A stretch of 64,000 bases of DNA from Rhizobium oryziradicis. GTDB taxonomy: Bacteria; Pseudomonadota; Alphaproteobacteria; Rhizobiales; Rhizobiaceae. Position numbers and translations under genes: made by a program. Location of the stretch: positions 293,012-357,011 of the forward strand of contig NZ_MKIM01000031.1 in the NCBI RefSeq assembly GCF_001939045.1, written 5' to 3'. Shown here piece by piece: positions 46,701 through 53,740 of the stretch. Numbering within the stretch: position 1 is the first letter of the stretch; every line of letters starts with the position of its first letter. The notes under the pieces were generated by a model. The model made no database searches and was not told the origin of the DNA. It saw nothing but the letters and a program-made list of their open reading frames with translations.

Positions 46701-47915
46701 ATGGATTTCGAAGCGTTTTTCAAGAGCGAACTGAGCGCAGTACACGAAGAGGGTCGATACCGCGTTTTCGCCGATCTTGAGCGCCAGCGTGGCAGTTTTC
46801 CAAAAGCGACGCGCTACACGGAGAACGGCTCGCACGAGGTGACTGTGTGGTGTTCCAACGATTATCTGGGCATGGGCCAGAATGAGCGCGTTGTTGATGC
46901 CATGAAAACCGCCATCGACCACTGTGGCGCGGGTGCTGGCGGCACCCGGAATATTTCTGGCACCAATCACTACCACGTTCTGCTGGAAAATGAGCTTGCC
47001 GACTTGCATGGCAAGGAATCGGCGCTCATCTTCACCTCTGGTTATATTTCGAATTGGGCAACCCTTGGCACGCTCGGTCAAAAAATCCCTGGCCTGATTA
47101 TTTTTTCTGACGCCTTGAACCATGCCTCGATGATCGAGGGGATTCGCTATGCGAAATGCGAGCGCGTCATCTGGAAGCACAATGATCTGAAAGATCTTGA
47201 GGCAAAACTGAAGGCCGCCGATCCCAAGGCTCCAAAGCTGATTGCCTTTGAATCCGTCTACTCGATGGATGGAGACATTGCGCCGATCAAGGAGATCTGT
47301 GATCTGGCCGATGCCTATGGTGCCATGACCTATCTGGATGAAGTTCATGCCGTTGGCATGTATGGTCCACGCGGCGGCGGTGTGGCCGAGCGCGAAGGCA
47401 TTATGGACCGCTTGACCATCATCGAAGGCACGCTTGGCAAGGCCTTTGGCGTCATGGGTGGCTATATTGCCGCGTCCAATGCGCTTTGCGATTTTATTCG
47501 CTCGTTTGCTTCGGGCTTCATCTTCACCACTGCTCTGCCGCCATCTTTGGCTGCGGGGGCGGTTGCGTCCATCCAGCATTTGAAATCCAGCCAGATCGAG
47601 CGCTTTGCCCATCAGGAGCGGGTGCGCCGTCTGCGGTCCATGCTGGATGCCCGTGGTATTCCGCATTTGCCAAACCCAAGCCATATTGTGCCGGTGATTG
47701 TGGGTGATGCGGCCAAGTGCAAGTGGATTTCGGATATCCTGCTGGATAATTTCAATATCTATGTGCAGCCTATCAACTATCCCACGGTGCCGAAGAAAAC
47801 CGAACGCTTGCGCATCACGCCAACGCCTCTGCATTCGGATGAAGACCTCAATCATCTGGTGGGTGCCCTTCACCAATTGTGGTCGCGCTGTGCGCTGGCA
47901 CGGGCCGTGGCGTAA
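46701..47915 (+). CDS. hemA: 5-aminolevulinate synthase (Shemin pathway)
   Basis: The PLP enzyme condenses glycine with succinyl-CoA to 5-aminolevulinate, the first step of haem synthesis in alphaproteobacteria. The 404-residue protein has the N-terminal MDFEAFFKSELSAVHEEGRY, the glycine-rich segment GAGAGGTRNISGTNHYH and the PLP-associated YLDEVHAVGMYGPRGGG. The PLP lysine is K247 in EGTLGKAFGVMGGY. Length is typical. Its substrate succinyl-CoA comes from the sucAB-lpdA complex. The leader of about 660 nt holds an FNR/FixK-like box; the frames there do not look coding. Confidence 0.97.
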   Translation: MDFEAFFKSELSAVHEEGRYRVFADLERQRGSFPKATRYTENGSHEVTVWCSNDYLGMGQNERVVDAMKTAIDHCGAGAGGTRNISGTNHYHVLLENELADLHGKESALIFTSGYISNWATLGTLGQKIPGLIIFSDALNHASMIEGIRYAKCERVIWKHNDLKDLEAKLKAADPKAPKLIAFESVYSMDGDIAPIKEICDLADAYGAMTYLDEVHAVGMYGPRGGGVAEREGIMDRLTIIEGTLGKAFGVMGGYIAASNALCDFIRSFASGFIFTTALPPSLAAGAVASIQHLKSSQIERFAHQERVRRLRSMLDARGIPHLPNPSHIVPVIVGDAAKCKWISDILLDNFNIYVQPINYPTVPKKTERLRITPTPLHSDEDLNHLVGALHQLWSRCALARAVA

Positions 47916-48006
47916 ACACCATTTTGTTAGCCAGCAACAGATCTACGCAATGTGTACATTTTTGCGTGTAGCTGTCGGATGGCACTTGCCATTTTTGTGC
48001 TTCTCT

Positions 48007-48032
48007 TCCTAAAATCCTGGTTTTAGGAGGAG
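48007..48032 (+). promoter_or_regulatory. Hairpin overlapping the ribosome binding site of the serine hydrolase gene
   Basis: Arms tcctaaaa and ttttagga (48007-48014 and 48021-48028) form a perfect 8-bp stem whose right arm includes the start of the AGGAGGAG ribosome binding site. Folding would hide part of that site, so a temperature- or trans-factor-dependent control of translation is possible. Confidence 0.4.
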
Positions 48033-48039
48033 ATTTTTC

Positions 48040-49173
48040 ATGGCTATTGGTGAAAATATCACGCGATTTCTGGATGATGCGGTCGCCCGCGAGGAAATTG
48101 TCGGCACTGTTGTGCTTGTACACAAAAACGGGCAGCCTATGGTGCAGCATGCCGCTGGTCTGGCAGATCGTGAGGCGAAAAAACCTGTTACGCTGGACAG
48201 CATTTTTCGCTATGCGTCCTGCACCAAGCCGTTTGTGGCAACCACCTGCCTTGCCATGGTCGAGAGCGGCGTACTCGCCCTGGATGATCTCGCAAGGACT
48301 TACATTCCGTGGTTTCATCCCAAAACCCCGGATGGCCAGGAAGCCGCGATCACCATTCGCCATTTGCTGACTCATACCTCTGGTCTGTCTTATAACCCAG
48401 AGCTTGAGCGCTTACCGCCGGATCTGGCCGTCAATCTTGGCCTTGGCAATACAGATCTCAGTCTCGAGGAAAATTTCAGTCGCCTCAATGCTATTCCGCT
48501 GGCCTTTGTGCCGGGGACGCAATGGCTCTATTCCTGCGGCACGGATGTGTTGGGCGCGGTGATTGCTGCGGCCCATGGGGATAGTCTGCAAAGCGCCATT
48601 GATCACTATGTCAATTCAAAGTTGGGCATTGTTGATGCCAGATTCAGCGTCACCGACGAGAGCCGCCTTGCCGTGCCCTATGCCGATGACACACCACGGC
48701 CACGGCGGATGACAGACCCTTGTCCGGTCGGCAGCGAGGCGTTCGGCCAGACAATCTTTTCGCCTTCGCGAATCCACAATCAAAAGGCCTATCAATCGGG
48801 CGGCGCAGGCATGGCTGGCACCGCAGGTGACATGCTGAAACTGCTTGACGCTCTGGCCGCGGGCGGCGGGCCAATTCTGTCAAAAGCAACGGTTGAAGCC
48901 GGATTCTCCAACCAGATTGGTGATCTTGAGATGTCGGAGGCGCATAAGGGCATGCGGTTTGGCTTCTTTGGTGCGATTGTCGCCAAACCGGATGCGGCAA
49001 ATACGGTTTTGCCGGTGGGCGCGTTGCAATGGGGCGGGGTCTATGGCCATAGCTGGTTCATCGATCCAAGCCATGGTCTTACGGGGGTGAGTTTCACCAA
49101 TACCGCGATGAATGCCTGTATTGGTGAATATCCGGAACAGTTGCGCCGCGTTATTTATCAAGAGCTTGGTTGA
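48040..49173 (+). CDS. Beta-lactamase-family serine hydrolase (class C/esterase type)
   Basis: The 377-residue protein has the penicillin-binding/beta-lactamase fold of the COG1680 esterase group. The catalytic S60-x-x-K63 is in RYASCTKPF, the tyrosine motif is WLYSCGTDVLG (Y164), and a HTSG in RHLLTHTSGLSY is a family landmark. The Y-x-N third residue is a cysteine (YSC), which is closer to family VIII esterases than to true beta-lactamases. There is no signal peptide, so the enzyme is probably cytoplasmic and may be an esterase. AGGAGGAG precedes the ATG, and a hairpin overlaps it. It follows hemA after 124 nt. Confidence 0.85.
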   Translation: MAIGENITRFLDDAVAREEIVGTVVLVHKNGQPMVQHAAGLADREAKKPVTLDSIFRYASCTKPFVATTCLAMVESGVLALDDLARTYIPWFHPKTPDGQEAAITIRHLLTHTSGLSYNPELERLPPDLAVNLGLGNTDLSLEENFSRLNAIPLAFVPGTQWLYSCGTDVLGAVIAAAHGDSLQSAIDHYVNSKLGIVDARFSVTDESRLAVPYADDTPRPRRMTDPCPVGSEAFGQTIFSPSRIHNQKAYQSGGAGMAGTAGDMLKLLDALAAGGGPILSKATVEAGFSNQIGDLEMSEAHKGMRFGFFGAIVAKPDAANTVLPVGALQWGGVYGHSWFIDPSHGLTGVSFTNTAMNACIGEYPEQLRRVIYQELG

Positions 49174-49193
49174 GTGGGTATTCCCCACTCTTT
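49172..49193 (+). terminator. Terminator of the serine hydrolase gene
   Basis: Arms gagtggg and cccactc make a 7-bp stem around a 5-nt loop, followed by TTT. It begins within the stop codon of the hydrolase gene and lies 18 nt from the convergent dxr stop. Confidence 0.6.
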
Positions 49194-49210
49194 CTGTCTC
49201 AGGTAAGCGG

Positions 49211-50404
49211 TCAAGCTGCCCGTGTTTTGGCTTTGATCAACCTGTGGGCAAGGTTTCTCGCCTCGGCATCTGCGGCAAAGACATCAGCAATGGAGGTTGC
49301 TGGTGTTAGCCCGGAGAGCGTGTCCATCACCTCTTCAACAATGTCTGCCATGGTGAGAAAGCGGATTTTTTCATCGACAAAGGCTTCAAAGGCCGCTTCA
49401 TCAGCCGCGTTAAGCACGGCACCTTGCAGACCGCCACGCTCCAATGCCGTGCGCGCCAGCCGGATGGCTGGAAAACGGCTCTCGTCGGGTGCCTCGAAAT
49501 CGAGCCGCGCCAGCTTGGTAAAATCAAGGCGATCCACATTCAAGGGGCTGCGCTTGGGATAGGTCAAGGCATAGCCGATGGCGGTGCGCATATCCGGCAC
49601 GCCAAGCTGCGCAATCACAGAGCCGTCGGTGTATCCCACCATGGAATGAATGATGGATTGCGGATGGACAATCACTTCAATCTGCTCGGGGCGGACATCG
49701 AAAAGATACTTTGCCTCAATCATCTCCAGCGCCTTGTTGAACATCGAAGCGCTGCCAATGGAAACCTTGAGACCCATCGACCAATTGGGATGGGCGCGCG
49801 CCGTCTGCACGCTGACATCGGCCATTTGGGCGCGGCTGAAGGTGCGAAACGGCCCGCCCGAGGCGGTCAGCACAATGCGCTCCAGCGTGTCACGGTGGCT
49901 TTCATCCAGACATTGGAAAATGGCAGAGTGTTCGCTATCGACCGGAATCAGCTTGCCGCCGCCTTGCTTGACCGTATCGAGAAAAAGATCACCTGCGGAA
50001 ACAAGACATTCCTTGTTGGCGAGAGCAATATCTGCGCCCCGGGCCGCAGCCGTCAATGTGGGCTGCAGTCCAGCCGTGCCTGCAATTGCAGCCATCACCC
50101 AATCTGCTTCCAGGCTTGCGGCTTCCTGAAGGCCGCTGGTGCCAGCCGCGACGTCAATGCCATGGCTGGAAAGGGCATCTTTCAGGGCAATATATTGGCT
50201 TTCATCGGCCGTGACCGCCAGCTTGGCGCGCGCCGCAATAGCTTGGCTTGCCAAAAGCTCGATGTTGCCATTGCCGGTCAGGGCCATGATCTCAAAATTC
50301 GCCGATCCACCCAGTTGCGCAACCACATCCAGAGTGTTTGTGCCAATGGAGCCGGTGGAGCCCAAAATTGTGATTCGGCGTGGTGAGGTGGTGACGGTGC
50401 TCAT
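49211..50404 (-). CDS. dxr: 1-deoxy-D-xylulose 5-phosphate reductoisomerase
   Basis: This enzyme is the second step of the non-mevalonate isoprenoid pathway and the target of fosmidomycin. The 397-residue protein starts MSTVTTSPRRITILGSTGSI; the NADPH loop is GSTGSIGTNTLDVV. The substrate and metal region is PVDSEHSAIFQCL and the following TASGGPFRTF, with MGLKVSIGSASMFNKALE near the end of the catalytic domain. The start at 50404 is chosen because the nucleotide-binding fold begins there. It faces the serine hydrolase gene. A longer frame to 50491 adds nothing family-like. Confidence 0.95.
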   Translation of the reverse strand: MSTVTTSPRRITILGSTGSIGTNTLDVVAQLGGSANFEIMALTGNGNIELLASQAIAARAKLAVTADESQYIALKDALSSHGIDVAAGTSGLQEAASLEADWVMAAIAGTAGLQPTLTAAARGADIALANKECLVSAGDLFLDTVKQGGGKLIPVDSEHSAIFQCLDESHRDTLERIVLTASGGPFRTFSRAQMADVSVQTARAHPNWSMGLKVSIGSASMFNKALEMIEAKYLFDVRPEQIEVIVHPQSIIHSMVGYTDGSVIAQLGVPDMRTAIGYALTYPKRSPLNVDRLDFTKLARLDFEAPDESRFPAIRLARTALERGGLQGAVLNAADEAAFEAFVDEKIRFLTMADIVEEVMDTLSGLTPATSIADVFAADAEARNLAHRLIKAKTRAA

Positions 50405-50788
50405 CAATCTATCCGGCGCGTGACTGCTTCGTGTCTGATGCGCCAAGGTTTTCACGGCTCTCCTGCATCGGAGTTTTGACAAAACGCACAATGCTGTATG
50501 CCGCTCTGCATCAGACTTTTTGGTCTGTAGCGTCTACAGTGGAATTCGGCATGCAGCAAGCAACTTACACCAAGGCTTTGCCGTCTGTGCCGCGATCTTT
50601 TACCGTCTTGTCGAGATCGCTTACGGGGGGGTGGTAAAACTATGCAGCGAAAACAGCGATTTACACTGACCTGCGTCGTATAGTCATAGCTTTAATGGAG
50701 CGAGCAGGGAAAGCCATTTGCCTGCAACCCAGCCACCGCATCTCGGTGAGGGTCATGGTCGCGCAAGATCGCGCAGTGAAGCCAATAT

Positions 50789-50896
50789 TTAAAATATTGG
50801 TCTGGACAGATTTACGGGTTTGCGCCATTCGCTCACCGAAACCGTCAAAATCGTAAATGCTGCCAGCACCGCTGCGACAACTCCAAGAACAATCAT
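50789..50896 (-). CDS. 35-residue small membrane protein
   Basis: On the minus strand an ATG at 50896 starts a 35-codon frame with a single hydrophobic helix at about residues 2-20 (IVLGVVAAVLAAFTILTVS) and a short polar tail (VSEWRKPVNLSRPIF). GGTGGAG lies 2-8 nt before the ATG. The tail ends at a TAA inside the palindrome ccaatattt-a-aaatattgg. It is isolated in the 891-nt gap between dxr and the che operon and too short for usual gene-finding. I recognise no family. Confidence 0.55.
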   Translation of the reverse strand: MIVLGVVAAVLAAFTILTVSVSEWRKPVNLSRPIF

Positions 50897-51067
50897 TGCT
50901 CCACCTTTCGACATTCATGCCGTCTATACGTACTATAGCACAACTTAATCTTGCGCCAAGCTGGACTGACCCGCAGGCGAGCGGCAAATATGACGTGATT
51001 GCAATGGTGGATAGATTGCTCCTGACAGCAAATCGCGATAATAAATGATAATAAACGGTAAAAATTA

Positions 51068-51094
51068 TTAACCTTCAATCAACAAATTAACCAT
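51068..51094. promoter_or_regulatory. Tandem TTAACC sites upstream of the che operon
   Basis: TTAACC occurs at 51068 and again at 51087, as TTAACCAT. The two are 19 nt apart, roughly two turns of the helix. TTAACCAT is a known CtrA half-site in Caulobacter. The sites lie about 200 nt before the start of the first che gene. CtrA-type control of motility is known in related bacteria, but binding here is an inference. Confidence 0.4.
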
Positions 51095-51295
51095 AAGATT
51101 GACAGGATACGTCGGAAATGGGCGCTTGACGTCCCCATGGGCATGATGCCACTCCCGCGTGCCGGTTTCGATCCGGTATCTCCAAAGCAGAGTTTCTTTG
51201 AGCAAAGCACGGCTTACGCTGTGCGTGCGAGAGAATGTGAGCGCAGCAACATGGTCTGCCCCTTATCAACGGGGTGATCTGAAGGGGATTGGCAA

Positions 51296-52930
51296 TTGGT
51301 TCAGCAGGGTGAGGCAGAACGGTCGGGGGGATCGCAGGCGGGAAGCTTGCGTGACAGGCTGAACTTTGCCGGTCTCGATGCTGAAACGCGCGATTTGCTG
51401 CGCCGCTATCGTCCTGGGCTTGAAGCCGATGTCGAGGCTGGAATCAGAGATCTCTTTCATCGCTTTCAAACGGCCCCCGATGCTGCCAGACAGTTTTCTT
51501 CCGAGCGGCAAATCGATCGATTGCATGACCTTTACATCTCCCACTGGGAGGTGATGACCGATGCGCGTTTTGATCCGCTGTATGCCGAACGGGTGAAGGT
51601 GCTGGCCGATACCCAGAGCCGCATGGGGTTGGATCCCCGCTGGCAGATTGCCGGTCATGGCGTGGTTCTTGAGCATCTTGTGGTATCGGTGTTTCAGGAT
51701 CTGGCCAGCCGTGGCCTTCTTCCATCGTCGCGCAAGCGCACAGCAGAGCTGCAGGATCTTGTTCGCGCGCTGATACGCCTTGTGATGGTCGACGTTGAAA
51801 TTTCCGTTTCCCTGCGCTTCAATGAGCTGCGCCTCAAGCATCATCGCGAGTTGAGCGAACTGCGCCGAAGCGAGCGCGCAAGCGTTCAAGACCTCTTTCA
51901 AGAGACATTTAGCGCCTTGTCGGAAGGCGATCTGAGTTGTCGGCTCAAAACCGATGTGCCCGAAGAATATCGCGAGCTTGCCACGACATTCAACAGCGCG
52001 CTCGACAGTATCTGCTTGGCAATTTCGGCGATGAATGTGTACCGGGAGCAGGCGAGTGCTGCAAGCGAGAGCCTTTCGCGTCAGGGCGAAGAGCTGCGCG
52101 CGCGTGCTGAAGAGGCAGCTGCCAATCTCGATCATGCCAATGCCAATCTTCGCGCCGTAACAGACAATGTGCGCCGCAGTGCTGCCCAGTCAAAAGCCAC
52201 AGAAGAGGCCGTTGGGCGCACGGTTATGGCGGCCGAGCAGAGCGGCGAGGTTGTGGGCAAGGCCATCACGGCCATGGCCGATATTGAGGCCTCTGCCGAA
52301 CAGATCGGCCATATTATTGGCTCCATTGATGAAATAGCCTTCCAGACCAATCTTCTGGCGCTCAATGCCGGCATTGAGGCAGCACGGGCTGGAGATTCGG
52401 GTCGTGGTTTTGCCGTGGTGGCGCAAGAGGTTCGCGCCCTTGCGCAGCGTTCGGCTGAATCTGCGCGCGAAATCAAGGCGCTTGTGGCGACCACAAAAAG
52501 CCAGGTCGATGCCGGGGTGCAAATGGTCAACAAGACGCAAGGCGCGATTTCCAGCATCGTGGGTCAGGTGGTGGAAATCAATCAGTCTGTTGCCACGTTG
52601 GCCGGCGATACCGCTGAACAGGCAAGGTCATTGGATGTTATGGCCGGTGTGCTGGATGCCTGCGGCGCGGCGTCACGCATGAGTGCAGAAATGTCACATC
52701 AGTCTGCTTTAAACAGCAGTGATCTTCACACGGTTATTCTCGAATTGGGGCAAACTGTACGCCAATTTACAATCGAGCGCCTTGGCAAGCAGCGCTCGGA
52801 GCCTGCTGTTACGCCGCAGGGCCGCGCACTCCAAACGGATATCGACGATGGGCAAATGTCGGTTTTTGCGGACGTTTCAACAAAAAATGACTTTCTGGTG
52901 CCAATTAGGTCTGCCGGAGCATCGATGTGA
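51296..52930 (+). CDS. icpA: Globin-coupled soluble chemoreceptor (IcpA-like)
   Basis: The 544-residue protein is cytoplasmic: it has no membrane helix. The N-terminal 170 residues form a protoglobin-like sensor (DLFHRFQTAPDAARQFSSER, then HDLYISHWEVMTDARFDPLY). A HAMP-like linker follows near residue 200-245 and then the MCP signalling coiled coil with FQTNLLALNAGIEAARAGDS and EVRALAQRSA. The proximal haem histidine expected in the motif before RMGLDPRW is Gln107 here (ADTQSRMGL); His121 in IAGHGVV is a possible substitute. It starts at a TTG with GAAGGGG upstream; no ATG is available. It heads the che operon, as icpA does in S. meliloti. Confidence 0.88.
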   Translation: MVQQGEAERSGGSQAGSLRDRLNFAGLDAETRDLLRRYRPGLEADVEAGIRDLFHRFQTAPDAARQFSSERQIDRLHDLYISHWEVMTDARFDPLYAERVKVLADTQSRMGLDPRWQIAGHGVVLEHLVVSVFQDLASRGLLPSSRKRTAELQDLVRALIRLVMVDVEISVSLRFNELRLKHHRELSELRRSERASVQDLFQETFSALSEGDLSCRLKTDVPEEYRELATTFNSALDSICLAISAMNVYREQASAASESLSRQGEELRARAEEAAANLDHANANLRAVTDNVRRSAAQSKATEEAVGRTVMAAEQSGEVVGKAITAMADIEASAEQIGHIIGSIDEIAFQTNLLALNAGIEAARAGDSGRGFAVVAQEVRALAQRSAESAREIKALVATTKSQVDAGVQMVNKTQGAISSIVGQVVEINQSVATLAGDTAEQARSLDVMAGVLDACGAASRMSAEMSHQSALNSSDLHTVILELGQTVRQFTIERLGKQRSEPAVTPQGRALQTDIDDGQMSVFADVSTKNDFLVPIRSAGASM

Positions 52931-53063
52931 GAAGTTTGTTTACTAAGTCCTTATACAACGGATACGGGTCCAGGGCGAAAGCAGTTTTCCGTGCCGGAGA
53001 AGATAAGTTTTTAACCCCTGTGTCCTTATAGGAATGCAGACAGAAACAGTAGGGAAACAGCCT

Positions 53064-53363
53064 ATGGCGAGCAAGACAGGCGCATCGAAGCAATTGAAGC
53101 TGGCATCGGTTCTAGACTTGAATGAAGCATCTCAGCTGAAGGACAAGCTTCTGTCCTTGCGAGGCTCTTCCGTTGAGATTGATGCGTCCGGCGTGGAGCG
53201 CATGGGCACGTTGTGCGTACAGGTACTCTTCTCAGGTGTAAAAACCTGGGAGGCTGACAAGCAGTCCTTTTCTATCACGAAGGCATCTGATGCCTTCACC
53301 AAAACCCTGCAACTCTTAGGTTTGAACGGCGACCAGCTGGTCGCGACGGAGATCCGGCAATGA
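53064..53363 (+). CDS. cheS: STAS-domain chemotaxis protein (CheS-like)
   Basis: The 99-residue protein is a single STAS domain (LASVLDLNEASQLKDKLLSL, then EIDASGVERMGTLCVQVLFS). In S. meliloti the equivalent small protein CheS binds CheA and speeds loss of phosphate from CheY1. AGGGAA precedes the ATG at 53064, and a second ATG at 53034 is open but has a ribosome binding site that is too close. The stop overlaps the cheY1 start by four bases (ATGA). The serine normally phosphorylated in STAS proteins is not clearly present: the loop reads DASGVERMG. Confidence 0.85.
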   Translation: MASKTGASKQLKLASVLDLNEASQLKDKLLSLRGSSVEIDASGVERMGTLCVQVLFSGVKTWEADKQSFSITKASDAFTKTLQLLGLNGDQLVATEIRQ

Positions 53364-53725
53364 AGAAAAAAGTCCTAACTGTGGATGATTCCAGAACCAT
53401 CCGCAACATGCTTCTCGTGACCCTCAACAATGCGGGTTTTGAGACCATTCAGGCAGAAGACGGCATCGAGGGCCTTGAGGTTCTTGAGGAATGTAATCCT
53501 GATGTCATCGTGACCGACATCAATATGCCGCGTCTTGACGGTTTCGGTTTTATCGAGGGTGTGCGCCGGAATGAAAAATACCGCGCAGTGCCGATCCTTG
53601 TTCTGACCACCGAAAGTGATGCGGAAAAGAAGAATCGTGCTCGTCAGGCCGGTGCGACCGGGTGGATTGTCAAGCCATTCGATCCGACCAAGCTGATTGA
53701 TGCGATTGAACGTGTAACCGCTTAA
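53360..53725 (+). CDS. cheY1: Response regulator CheY1
   Basis: A stand-alone 121-residue receiver domain. It has the acidic pocket KVLTVDDSRTIRNML, phosphorylated Asp in VIVTDINMPRLDGFG and the lysine in GATGWIVKPFDPTKL. In S. meliloti CheY1 acts as a phosphate sink and CheY2 is the motor-binding regulator. The gene is overlapped by cheS and followed by cheA after 15 nt. Confidence 0.94.
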   Translation: MKKKVLTVDDSRTIRNMLLVTLNNAGFETIQAEDGIEGLEVLEECNPDVIVTDINMPRLDGFGFIEGVRRNEKYRAVPILVLTTESDAEKKNRARQAGATGWIVKPFDPTKLIDAIERVTA

Positions 53726-53740
53726 ACAGGGTTTCCCGCG

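Noticed and set aside
51160..51200. T-loop-like sequence (ggtttcgatcc)
   Set aside because: No acceptor or anticodon stem can be built around it, so it is not a tRNA.
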